Source: Echinicola rosea (GTDB lineage Bacteria; Bacteroidota; Bacteroidia; Cytophagales; Cyclobacteriaceae). Taken from it: a stretch of 64,000 nt of DNA. Both the position numbers and the translations under genes were made by a program. The notes beneath the pieces were generated by a model. It saw only the letters and a list, made by a program, of their open reading frames with translations. It searched no databases and was not told the DNA's origin. Positions 35,513-43,585 of this stretch are shown here, piece by piece. Numbering within the stretch: the first letter of the stretch is position 1; each line of letters starts with the position of its first letter. The DNA is taken from assembly GCF_005281475.1 (NCBI RefSeq), contig NZ_CP040106.1, positions 501,501 through 565,500 on the forward strand, given 5' to 3'.

Positions 35513-36757
35513 CTAAAATTGTGAATACATCTCAGCCTCTTTTCCACTTGGATAGATTCCCGGGAAAAGTAAGGGGGAATACTTTACTGGATAGCTGACG
35601 TGATAGGTCATGTGAATGCCTTCTTTTATGGCCTTGAGCAGCCCCATTTCTTCCAATGACTCCACAAGCAGTTTCAGTGTTTTGTCCGAAAGATTTGTGA
35701 TTCTCATGGCATGTGACTTAGTGATCCTTCCTTGAAGGAAAACATCACGAAGAATATATTCCGCTTCCGGCCTCAATCTATGTTTGAAGGTCATTAGCTC
35801 GATAAAGGCACTTATCCTTTCAAGCATATTGTCAATATCGAGAATGTCGTACATATAATCGATCTGGTCAATGGCCACCTCAAGAAAGAATCGGCAAAAT
35901 TCCAACAGCATCTTATTGGAAAGGTTGCCCCTGCCATCATAGTCATTGTAACGTTGCATGTCCGCATTGGCCAATCTTGACTTGTACTCATCGTTTTTTC
36001 GTGCCAATCCCCTGGAAATTGACCATAATCCTGATGCATCCAGTTCTTCCTGGATAAAACAAGCATCGGAAAACAGCCTTACCACCCTACCGTTCCCGTC
36101 CAGAAACGGGTGGATCCAGGCCAGCCGGTGGTGGGATGCCGCAATGGAGATGATCCTTTTTATCTGTGACCTGTTCCTGCTATGCCGGGGATCATAAAAT
36201 TGCTCGAAACGTTCCATAAAGGTTGGGAGGGCTTGGTGGGCAGGACCAATATGGCGTCCTACCTGAACTTCTTCCAACCTGAATTCCCCCGGAACCACTT
36301 TTTTGATTTTACCTTCCTTTGAGATGACATCCCTGAAGTCCTCAGGCAAATGATCATAGAACCTTTTGTGAAGTGATTTTATGAATGAAGTGGAAAAAGG
36401 GGAGAAATCTTGTCTTACTGCCGGGATTTCATTGGCTATTTTCCTAAGGAGGTTGATGTGGGCTATTGCTTCCAGTTGCAGTTCCCTTTTGGCTTTATTG
36501 GCAGAATAATCATTCTTCAACGCCCTTTCAATGTCAATAGGATGGGTGTCGTGTCCCTCGATAAGGTTGGAGTAATAACTGTTCATTGGCCGTAGGAACT
36601 CTGATATGGCCCTTCTTGTCAAAGGATGTATCTTGCCGTACAGCCGACTCGATTTTTTGACCAGATCAATGGCCAGTTGTTCCAATTTTTCTTTTCCATC
36701 ATCCGGCAACAAGGGTTCCATTGATGAAGGAACAGTATATAGTGTTAAATGTCCCAT
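35513..36757 (-). CDS. Fic-domain protein with N-terminal inhibitory helix (probable AMP-transferase)
   Basis: A 414-residue protein. The Fic active-site loop is intact: HPFLDGNGRVVR from His216 (consensus HxFxxGNGRxxR). An N-terminal inhibitory motif of the form SxxxEG is present at Ser63-Gly68 (SNLIEG), placing it among Fic proteins held inactive by their own N-terminal helix. The C-terminal part (about 320-400: FLQGRITKSHAMRITNLSDK) looks like a winged helix, a common layout (Fic_N-Fic-wHTH). Family knowledge: such proteins transfer AMP from ATP to hydroxyl side chains of target proteins. The target is unknown. Its upstream region has three 22-bp repeats that may be regulatory. Confidence 0.9.
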   Translation of the reverse strand: MGHLTLYTVPSSMEPLLPDDGKEKLEQLAIDLVKKSSRLYGKIHPLTRRAISEFLRPMNSYYSNLIEGHDTHPIDIERALKNDYSANKAKRELQLEAIAHINLLRKIANEIPAVRQDFSPFSTSFIKSLHKRFYDHLPEDFRDVISKEGKIKKVVPGEFRLEEVQVGRHIGPAHQALPTFMERFEQFYDPRHSRNRSQIKRIISIAASHHRLAWIHPFLDGNGRVVRLFSDACFIQEELDASGLWSISRGLARKNDEYKSRLANADMQRYNDYDGRGNLSNKMLLEFCRFFLEVAIDQIDYMYDILDIDNMLERISAFIELMTFKHRLRPEAEYILRDVFLQGRITKSHAMRITNLSDKTLKLLVESLEEMGLLKAIKEGIHMTYHVSYPVKYSPLLFPGIYPSGKEAEMYSQF

Positions 36758-36806
36758 CTTGTAAAGATAAGAAAGAAACCTGTTTATTGTTTGATTTTCC
36801 TTAAAA

Positions 36807-36998
36807 TTCCGGTGGTTGTTCCGGTGTTGAATTTAGATGATTTTCCGATGGTAGTTCTGGTAGTTGTTAGCTGATAAAGGCCTCTGTATTTTATAAAATC
36901 AAGTTTTATTTATTAATATCCTGTTTCTGTTATAGTGGTTTTCCGATAGATTATTTGATAGGTTTTATGTGTCGTATTCCGATGGTAGTTCCGGTAGT
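36807..36998. repeat. Three imperfect 22-bp direct repeats upstream of the Fic gene
   Basis: Units start at 36807, 36843 and 36977 and share the pattern TTCCGRTGGTWGTTCYGG plus GTRKT-like ends. They lie 50-240 bp upstream of the Fic start codon. They may be operator sites, possibly for the Fic protein's own winged helix, or debris of a repeated coding segment. Confidence 0.55.
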
Positions 36999-37253
36999 GA
37001 GTTCTGACATTTAGGTTGGAGATGTTTTTAATGAAATCCTATTGGCTGCAATGAGCTTATTTGATGGCCTGTAAAAAAAACAATTTTAAAAACTACACTA
37101 TTTTCACATATCTTGTCTGTTTTAGTAAATGAACATGGGTTTGAAAAATAAATACTATTTTTTGAATTGGTCGAGGCGAACCATTTACTTGCAATATTTG
37201 GAAGTGACATTTTTTTTGACTGATTGCTAGATATCTAAGGATGAGGATCCTGC

Positions 37254-37279
37254 AATTCTTGATTCGCGAATCAAGAATT
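37254..37279. promoter_or_regulatory. Perfect 26-bp palindrome
   Basis: AATTCTTGATTCG followed at once by its exact reverse complement, with no spacer. With no loop it is a poor RNA hairpin, and it is not followed by a T-run within 5 bp on either strand. It fits a binding site for a symmetric dimer or a resolution site better than a terminator. No gene lies within 70 bp. Confidence 0.6.
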
Positions 37280-37349
37280 AGTTTGGTGTTTTTATACTTC
37301 GAAAATGGATTCTGTACGCCCAGTGTCCTCTGTTATCGATACATAATGT

Positions 37350-37451
37350 CTAATTTAGCTGAGCTTTGAAGTTTTTCATAATTCGACCCTCATGCGACAC
37401 TTTAAGAGGCTTCCCAATACTGATTTCAGTGTGACTATTTTCCATCTCCAT
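37350..37451 (-). CDS. Possible small protein or gene stump
   Basis: A 33-codon frame beginning MEMENSHTEISIGKPLKVSH and ending in FKAQLN. It lies between the palindrome and mobile element B (begins at 37475). No family recognised; probably the 5' stump of a gene lost in this decayed region. Confidence 0.2.
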   Translation of the reverse strand: MEMENSHTEISIGKPLKVSHEGRIMKNFKAQLN

Positions 37452-37474
37452 AATTTAAATTACCAAAAAATATT

Positions 37475-37841
37475 GGTTCTATATGATTTACTATGGGTAA
37501 CTATTACTTTGCATGTCAAATTCTAGCTTGCCTTTCATCTTGTTGCCTTGTTACTTTTTTCCTTCAGGTGAAAAACGTAACCAAAAAAACCCGCTGCGGT
37601 GAGCTATATGACTAAAATCAAAGCCAGCACTCACGCAGGCAAACTCCTCTATTTGTGCAGCATACCAATTTTTTGTACTGATTCACGTCAAACAAGCCTG
37701 CGCTTTTTCCAGCCCACTTCTTTGATTTCTTAACGTCAAATACCTCAAGGCAGAATAGAAAATTGCCCACTGAAAAGGAACATGAATCAACATTAATTTA
37801 ACCGGAATAATATCTTTACCCACTATAATCCACATAGAGCC
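37475..37841 (+). mobile_element. Non-autonomous terminal-inverted-repeat element, copy B (ISL3-like ends)
   Basis: 367 bp, same length as copy A with 3 substitutions (for example 37729 against 32438). It is flanked by a different perfect 8-bp duplication, AAAATATT (37467-37474 and 37842-37849), which proves an independent insertion. Carries the same stem-loop (37550-37581). It ends 91 bp before the small HTH gene. Confidence 0.88.
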
Positions 37842-37932
37842 AAAATATTTCACCCCACTACGGTAATACTGGTGAATAAATTCTCACAGAAATCCTTAGC
37901 ATCGGCTTTTCTCTAAACTAAACCAATCATCT

Positions 37933-38270
37933 ATGGACTTAAAATTTGAAGACCTTCCTCAGGCGGTATCCCAGTTAATCGAGCAAAACAAATTGCTTTT
38001 AAAAGCGATTCATGAAAATGACTTTTCTGAAAAGCCAGCAGAAGAGGTATTAACCTTAAGCAGGATATGTGAATTGTTGGAATTGAAAAGGCAAACCATT
38101 TACAGTTATGTGTCCAGGGGGCTGATTCCATACCATAAAAAGGCCGGCAAGTTTTTTTTAGACAGGAGGTCGAAGAATGGATCAAATCAGGTAATAAGAG
38201 TGAAAAAATGGAAGGGATTAGCTTTCATCCTAGAAGAAAGTTCAAAGACCGAAAATTCAAAAAGGTTTAA
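37933..38270 (+). CDS. Small helix-turn-helix (excisionase-like) protein with apparent -1 frameshift
   Basis: Frame 0 encodes an HTH_17/excisionase-type domain (about residues 40-75: LTLSRICELLELKRQTIYSY, VSRGLIPYHKKAGKFF). At 38152-38159 there are eight T. Reading on in frame 0 gives an implausible tail to 38307 (124 residues). Shifting -1 gives RQEVEEWIKSGNKSEKMEGI, which completes the usual end of this domain (DRQEVEEWI in relatives), and stops at 38270 for a 112-residue product. The site reads T-TTT-TTA in frame, the classic -1 slippery heptamer, and T-runs also allow RNA-polymerase slippage. Programmed shift, a one-base mutation making a pseudogene, and a sequencing error are all possible. 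Such proteins regulate or excise mobile DNA. Confidence 0.65.
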
Positions 38271-38375
38271 TGGTCTGTTATCCCTTTACTTATTGATTTT
38301 TAGATAATTAACTGGTTATTGAATTGCTTTGCACAGGGAGTTTCGAATAAGCTCAATATTTTGCAAATTTTTTGC

Positions 38376-38415
38376 AAATAAAAAAGCCACTTACAATTTT
38401 TGATTGTAAGTGGCT
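38376..38415 (-). terminator. Terminator of tRNA-Asn
   Basis: A 13-bp perfect stem (AGCCACTTACAAT / ATTGTAAGTGGCT) with a 5-nt loop, then TTTTTTATTT on the minus strand. It begins 10 bp after the tRNA 3' end. Confidence 0.85.
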
Positions 38416-38424
38416 GATTTTCAG

Positions 38425-38498
38425 CTCCTCCTCTTGGGCTCGAACCAAGGACCCTCTGATTAACAGTCAGATGCTCTAACCAACTGAGCTAAGGAGGA
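38425..38498 (-). tRNA. tRNA-Asn (anticodon GTT)
   Basis: A 74-nt cloverleaf on the minus strand: acceptor TCCTCCT/AGGAGGA, D arm with AGTTGGTTAGAGC, anticodon arm TCTGA-CTGTTAA-TCAGA (anticodon GTT), T arm with TTCGAGC, discriminator G. The 3' CCA is not encoded. Confidence 0.97.
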
Positions 38499-38536
38499 AT
38501 ATGTTGTTTTCGTTAACCCTTTCGCTTAACGTGATG

Positions 38537-38544
38537 CAAACATA
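38537..38544 (-). promoter_or_regulatory. Predicted -7 box for tRNA-Asn
   Basis: Reads TATGTTTG on the minus strand, a full TAnnTTTG match about 40 bp upstream of the tRNA. No ideal -33 TTTG at 17-23 bp; one occurs at 27 bp. Confidence 0.5.
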
Positions 38545-38621
38545 GCAGGTTGTTTATTTTTTTCCAAGCACCAAATAAAAAAAAGTACAACAAAATTCAT
38601 TTCCCCCTCGATTTCAGGAGA

Positions 38622-41171
38622 TTATTTTTCACCACTATCACCGTCAGCAGGATCCTTATCACCTCCTTCATCGCCTTCCGATGCTTCATCTGCCGGTTTG
38701 GGATCGACTTTTTTCTTCTCTGGCTGAGCCCCGGGCATGGATTTGATATACAGATCTCGCTGAGGGAACGGAATCTCGATGCCCTCATCGCCAAACCGCT
38801 TGTAAATATCTTTCATCACTTCATTTCTCATATCCACCCAAGTATCGATATCTGCCACCCAAAAGAGCAAGCGATACTCCACCGCACTATCAGCAAAGTT
38901 CTGCAAGAAAACACTAGGCCCTGGCACTTTGAGAATCCCGTCTCTATCCAAGACACTTCTAAGCACCCCTTCCACTTTTTCAGAATCCGAGCCATAGGCC
39001 ACGCCAATAAACAGCTCCACCCTTCTCCGCTTATTCGAAAGTGTCCAATTGACCAATTGTTGGGAGAGTAAGTCGCCATTGGGCATAATCAGTTCTGAAC
39101 CGTCATACCCAAGAATTTTGCTTGCCCGAATCCCCACTTCCTTGACCACACCGCTACGGCCTCCCACTTCGATCACATCGCCAATCTGCACTGGCCGTTC
39201 AAATGCCAAGATGATCCCCGAGACCAAGTTATTGATAATCGTCTGTAGGCCAAACCCAATACCTACGGAAAGGGCTCCCAACACAATCGCCACATTGTCC
39301 AATGGAATACCTGCAGCGGCGATGGCCAGCAAAAAGCCAATGGTAAACACTCCTAGCTTAATGAGCAAAATCGAAGAGCCCAAACGTTGCTTACGATTAG
39401 CAGCCATCTTTTGGTCTTTTGCTTCGGCAAAGTAGGAGATATACTTCGAAATAATCCCCGAAATCCATATTATCACCACAAAGGTAAACACACTGCCAAA
39501 GGTAAATTTACTCTCCCCTATCGTTCTCTCAGCAGATAAAAAAGCAGCAGTATTCTCATAGAGATAATCGTAAATCGTCAGGTTAGCGGTGAGGTAGTAA
39601 AGCCATATCGCTGACGCCAAAAACACAAAAATATTCCGCACCTTACTTGTGATATCCTGAAAGTCAAAATAGGCAGTATATTCCGTTGAGCTCTTCTTGC
39701 TCAATTCGATCTGCAGATAGATGGCCTCCATGATCACCAGCACAAAGACATAAAGCCCCACAGCCTGCATGAGGCTGGTCGTCCCTGCTACTCCCAAGAT
39801 CTTGGCCAAGCTATACCTCCCAAGTATATTGGAAATAACGGACAGCCCCTGGATAAGCAAAAACAGCTGGATCAATAACACCACATACCTCGGATGGGTG
39901 ATATCGCTTTTCCTTACAGCTCCAATGATGTTATAAGCAAGCCCTATCCCCAGTAAACTGAGCAACAACAACGCCCATCGCTCTTCAAAAGCTGTCTCAA
40001 TATACAGATTGCTGATACTGTACACGACAAAAATCCCCAAAAACAACCACCAGTACACATATACCTTCTTCTTCACATGGGGTCTTATCAGCACCGTGGT
40101 CACCAGCACCAACAGCCAAAGCACCACCATGATCAACACTACCGGCGGAGACCTAAAAAAGAACGTGGCCAACGGCAGCACAATGATCATTGCTGATAAA
40201 AATGGGTTCTTAGGAACAAATTTGGTTCTTTGAAGGATAATATCCGAAAATTCCTTTTCTGATTTAATATGCCTCAGCAAGTACCTAAACCATAAAAAGA
40301 AGGCAATTATTAAGATCATTATCCATATGATCACTGGACGGGAAGCTTCCAAATAGCCATTAAAAATGATACTGTTGATGATCAAGGAATGATTGATCAC
40401 CCTCATGATATCCTTGGTATTGGGATAGGAACCACCTTCCCATATAAAATTGATCTCCTGATCAAATAGCTGCCGCTCCAAAGCCCTCTCCCGATCCCGT
40501 ATCTCCTCCTCAAAGTCCCGCAAGGCTATTAAAGCACTTGAAAGCCTGGTCTGGTAACTGGCCAAATTAAGCTGCCTGGCGACAAAGAGGCTATCTCCTG
40601 TATTTACGCGGCCCTTAAGCTCACGGAGCTGATCTTGAAAAGACGGCAATACAGACGGATCGTCGATGGACACCGAAAGTAAATTATCCTTCTTTATTTG
40701 TTTTAGCGAATCGTATGCATTGAGCACATCGGCACTTTTTGTATCAAAATGCTCCTTCCACCGCTGCAGCAACCTGTCTTGGTAATTGCTGAAATTGCTC
40801 AGCGCATTAAGGTAACGTAAATTAATATCCCTATCCTTTCGCTCAAGCCGAATCCTCACTTGCTCTATCCTTTCTTCCACTTTCGGCAACTCCATACTTA
40901 CCTCAGTGGTATCCACCACCCTGCCCAACACCTTATTGATATGATTGGTAGCAATAATATATTGCTCTAGGGTATGGATAATAGAATTGAGACTTCTTTC
41001 TTGCTTGACGGTGTCCTTTCCGACATTACTGACCGAATCCTCGGTCAAGTTTAGAAGGGAATCCCCTTTCGTCAGTATATCTGAAGCAGTCTGAAAGGCC
41101 GCACTGCCAAAAACGATCCCTAAAACTAAAAAGGCTGTCAGAAGTACGCTAAAACAATGAAATGGTTTCAT
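38622..41171 (-). CDS. Large MscS-family mechanosensitive channel
   Basis: An 849-residue protein with a signal peptide (residues 1-26), a long periplasmic coiled-coil region (about 30-240) and about eleven membrane helices (about 270-620). The MscS core at the C terminus contains the pore-lining helix and beta domain: VGIGFGLQTIINNLVSGIIL, then AFERPVQIGDVIEVGGRSGV, VKEVGIRASKILGYDGSELI, and the cytoplasmic cage FGDEGIEIPFPQRDLYI. The large N-terminal extension resembles MscK/YbdG-type channels rather than minimal MscS. The tail is acidic and Lys/Asp-rich. Role: relief of turgor on osmotic downshift. Transcribed alone and divergent from the fucosidase gene. Confidence 0.93.
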   Translation of the reverse strand: MKPFHCFSVLLTAFLVLGIVFGSAAFQTASDILTKGDSLLNLTEDSVSNVGKDTVKQERSLNSIIHTLEQYIIATNHINKVLGRVVDTTEVSMELPKVEERIEQVRIRLERKDRDINLRYLNALSNFSNYQDRLLQRWKEHFDTKSADVLNAYDSLKQIKKDNLLSVSIDDPSVLPSFQDQLRELKGRVNTGDSLFVARQLNLASYQTRLSSALIALRDFEEEIRDRERALERQLFDQEINFIWEGGSYPNTKDIMRVINHSLIINSIIFNGYLEASRPVIIWIMILIIAFFLWFRYLLRHIKSEKEFSDIILQRTKFVPKNPFLSAMIIVLPLATFFFRSPPVVLIMVVLWLLVLVTTVLIRPHVKKKVYVYWWLFLGIFVVYSISNLYIETAFEERWALLLLSLLGIGLAYNIIGAVRKSDITHPRYVVLLIQLFLLIQGLSVISNILGRYSLAKILGVAGTTSLMQAVGLYVFVLVIMEAIYLQIELSKKSSTEYTAYFDFQDITSKVRNIFVFLASAIWLYYLTANLTIYDYLYENTAAFLSAERTIGESKFTFGSVFTFVVIIWISGIISKYISYFAEAKDQKMAANRKQRLGSSILLIKLGVFTIGFLLAIAAAGIPLDNVAIVLGALSVGIGFGLQTIINNLVSGIILAFERPVQIGDVIEVGGRSGVVKEVGIRASKILGYDGSELIMPNGDLLSQQLVNWTLSNKRRRVELFIGVAYGSDSEKVEGVLRSVLDRDGILKVPGPSVFLQNFADSAVEYRLLFWVADIDTWVDMRNEVMKDIYKRFGDEGIEIPFPQRDLYIKSMPGAQPEKKKVDPKPADEASEGDEGGDKDPADGDSGEK

Positions 41172-41359
41172 AATTAGATTAGGTAATTTTAACTAAAATT
41201 AGCAAGAAATTCCGAGTACAAATCAATTGACTTCAGGCAATGTTGCTCACTTTTAGCGAATTCTTGCCACCCTATCATTTAAAAATTCCATTAACAAAAT
41301 ACGATAACCTAAAATTTCAATTAAAGACACTATAATTAGATTAATATTTTATATATAAT

Positions 41360-41367
41360 TACTTTTG
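41360..41367 (+). promoter_or_regulatory. Predicted -7 box for the GH29 fucosidase gene
   Basis: TACTTTTG, a full TAnnTTTG match, 43 bp upstream of the ATG at 41411. No TTTG -33 box at the right distance was found, so an activator may be needed. Confidence 0.5.
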
Positions 41368-41410
41368 AATACCGACCTTAGGTAAACTGGACTAATAAAT
41401 CAAACAAAAC

Positions 41411-42745
41411 ATGAAAAACTGGAGCAAACAGCTATTCCTTATCCTCTTCTGCAGTTTGATCACCGGCAAGCTTCTGGCCCAAACTAACCACGAAGACCAG
41501 AAAATGGAATGGTTCAAAGATGCCAAACTGGGGATCTTTATCCATTGGGGCATCTACTCGGTCAATGGAATCGACGAATCGTGGTCATTTTTTAACGACT
41601 ACATTTCCTATGACGACTACATGAAGCAGGTCGAAGGATTTACAGCATCCAATTATGCCCCTGAAAAATGGGCCAAGCTCATCAAATCCTCCGGGGCCAA
41701 ATATGCCGTTATTACCGCCAAACACCACGATGGAGTAGCCCTTTGGGACAGTCAGGTAAGTGACCTCACTGTAGTCAAAAAAACGCCCGCAAAAAAAGAC
41801 CTCATTGCGCCATTTATGAACGCCCTGGAAAAAGAAGGGCTCAAAAAGGGGCTGTATTATTCGGTCTTGGACTGGTCCCATCCGGATTATGACCGAAAAA
41901 CCCGCACCAAATACCGCTATAAGGATGAACCAGAGCGCTTCCAGAAATTCGTAGAATTTAATTTCAAACAACTTGATGAACTCTCCTCTAATTTCGACCC
42001 CGACCTTTATTGGTTTGATGGTGACTGGGAACACTCAGCAGAAGAGTGGAGAAGCAAAGAACTGAAAGCACAACTGCTAAAGAAGAACCCAAACGTCATC
42101 GTCAATTCCCGGATAGGAGGAAATCTAGGCGACTATGCAACTCCTGAACAAGGCGTCCCTGTAACCCGTCCAAGCAGCAAATACTGGGAACTCTGTCTCA
42201 CCATGAACAACAGCTGGGGCTACCAGCACAATGACGACAACTATAAAAGTCCTAACGAACTCCTGAGGATTTTTGTGGACTGCCTCCACATGGGTGGGAA
42301 TCTCCTACTTGATCTTGGTCCTAAACCCGACGGGACTATCCCTGACAAAGCGGTCAATATCCTGGAATCATTCGGAAGATGGACCGACAAACACGCTGCG
42401 GCCATTTATGACACCCAGGCCGGAATCCCACAAGGGCACGTTTACGCCCCCACCACACTTTCCAAAGACCGAAAAACACTTTACATCTACCTGGACTACA
42501 AAGTGAATGAATCATTGGTCATTAAAGGCCTGAAAAACAAAATCAACAGGATATGGGTGGTCGGCAATGGCACTAAACTCGACCATCGCGAAGTAGGTAA
42601 ACAATATTGGAGCAAAGTCCCCGGGCTTAAATACATCGATATCCCAGACAATGTCTATGACAAAGACATTACGGTCATCGCGGTACTTCTTGATGGAGAA
42701 ATAGACCTCTATCGCGAAAAAGGTCAAGTAATCGAAAGCAACTAA
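41411..42745 (+). CDS. GH29-family alpha-L-fucosidase, secreted
   Basis: A 444-residue protein with a signal peptide (LFLILFCSLITGKLLAQ). GH29 marks in order: WFKDAKLGIFIHWGIYSV at the barrel start, AKYAVITAKHHDGVALWDS, and DLYWFDGDWE with the catalytic nucleophile Asp203. ITAKHHDG includes the His pair that binds fucose. The C-terminal beta-sandwich is short. The N-terminal Gln-rich signal end suggests periplasmic release rather than a lipid anchor. No SusCD pair lies beside it, so it stands alone between the channel gene and hsp20. Role: release of terminal alpha-L-fucose from glycans; the linkage preference cannot be told. Confidence 0.92.
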   Translation: MKNWSKQLFLILFCSLITGKLLAQTNHEDQKMEWFKDAKLGIFIHWGIYSVNGIDESWSFFNDYISYDDYMKQVEGFTASNYAPEKWAKLIKSSGAKYAVITAKHHDGVALWDSQVSDLTVVKKTPAKKDLIAPFMNALEKEGLKKGLYYSVLDWSHPDYDRKTRTKYRYKDEPERFQKFVEFNFKQLDELSSNFDPDLYWFDGDWEHSAEEWRSKELKAQLLKKNPNVIVNSRIGGNLGDYATPEQGVPVTRPSSKYWELCLTMNNSWGYQHNDDNYKSPNELLRIFVDCLHMGGNLLLDLGPKPDGTIPDKAVNILESFGRWTDKHAAAIYDTQAGIPQGHVYAPTTLSKDRKTLYIYLDYKVNESLVIKGLKNKINRIWVVGNGTKLDHREVGKQYWSKVPGLKYIDIPDNVYDKDITVIAVLLDGEIDLYREKGQVIESN

Positions 42746-42762
42746 TCAACACCCAGTACCTT

Positions 42763-42790
42763 AAAAAGAGTCAAAAACGACTCTTTTTTT
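42763..42790 (+). terminator. Terminator of the fucosidase gene
   Basis: A 10-bp perfect stem (AAAAAGAGTC / GACTCTTTTT) with a 6-nt loop, ending in seven T. It starts 18 bp after the stop. Confidence 0.88.
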
Positions 42791-42949
42791 GCTTGAAAAA
42801 CAGTCATTTTGACATGATAACACCTCTGAAAGCGTATAAAAACGCCATAAAGTCAGTAAAATCAAGAAAAAAGGAGATTGGTACAGAATTCACTGTAGTA
42901 TGATCGTAGTTAAATAAAAACAATTTAAAAACTTTAAAATCATACTATT

Positions 42950-43378
42950 ATGAAACTCGTAAGATATAATCAATTGGAGCCCAATTATCCTTCTACCTTC
43001 AGTGGACTATTGGACAAGTTCTTTAACGACTCACTCCAAACAGGCCCTCAAAAGTTCACTCCTTCAGTGGACATTAGCGAAGATGAAAGCAACTATGAGG
43101 TAGAACTGTCGGTACCCGGAATCCAAAAAGAGGACTTCAAAATCGACTTGGTAGATGGCAAGCTTATCATCTCAGGTGAAAGAAAAAGCAAAGAAGCCCA
43201 AGAAGGCAAAAACTACCACACCATCCAAACTCAGTACGGATCTTTTAGTAGATCATTCTTTTTGCCCGAAGATGTCTCTCCAGACAAAATTGAAGCAAAA
43301 TATGAGAATGGCATCCTAAAAGTCACACTCCCTAAAAGCGAGAAAAAGGTGCTGAAATCATCCATCGAAATAAAATAA
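42950..43378 (+). CDS. Hsp20/alpha-crystallin-type small heat-shock protein
   Basis: A 142-residue soluble chaperone. The alpha-crystallin domain spans about 37-135: PSVDISEDESNYEVELSVPG, IISGERK, and the closing ENGILKVTLPKSEKK with the conserved G-I-L motif of the domain end. A short N-terminal arm and C-terminal IEIK, which serves as the I-x-I oligomer anchor. The upstream 200 bp is AT-rich with no recognisable CIRCE element. The downstream terminator is strong, so the gene is a single unit. Role: ATP-independent holdase that keeps unfolding proteins soluble. Confidence 0.95.
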   Translation: MKLVRYNQLEPNYPSTFSGLLDKFFNDSLQTGPQKFTPSVDISEDESNYEVELSVPGIQKEDFKIDLVDGKLIISGERKSKEAQEGKNYHTIQTQYGSFSRSFFLPEDVSPDKIEAKYENGILKVTLPKSEKKVLKSSIEIK

Positions 43379-43381
43379 ATG

Positions 43382-43411
43382 ATAAGTGGGGCAACCCACT
43401 TATTTTTTTTT
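43382..43411 (+). terminator. Terminator of hsp20
   Basis: A 9-bp perfect stem (ATAAGTGGG / CCCACTTAT) with a GCAA tetraloop, followed by a run of nine T. It begins 3 bp after the stop. Confidence 0.92.
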
Positions 43412-43585
43412 CAGTTTAATATTAAACCCTGGCAATTTGGTGGAAGAAGACCACCACCATCATTACTTCCTTTGTTAAAAGGTGTTAAATAAGCTATTTT
43501 ATAGTGATCTTTACACGATATTTGGGAACAAACCGTATGCTTAATCGTGTATTTGTTACAGTAAAACAAACTAAAGGAGAACAAC

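Noticed and set aside
36807..36998. CRISPR array upstream of the Fic gene
   Set aside because: Only three imperfect units with very different spacings (36 and 134 bp) and no cas genes; this is not a CRISPR array. No CRISPR was seen anywhere in the window.
32184..37841. Elements A and B as the ends of one composite transposon carrying the dehydrogenase, nuclease and Fic genes
   Set aside because: Each copy has its own perfect 8-bp target duplication on both sides, and the two duplications differ. They inserted independently.
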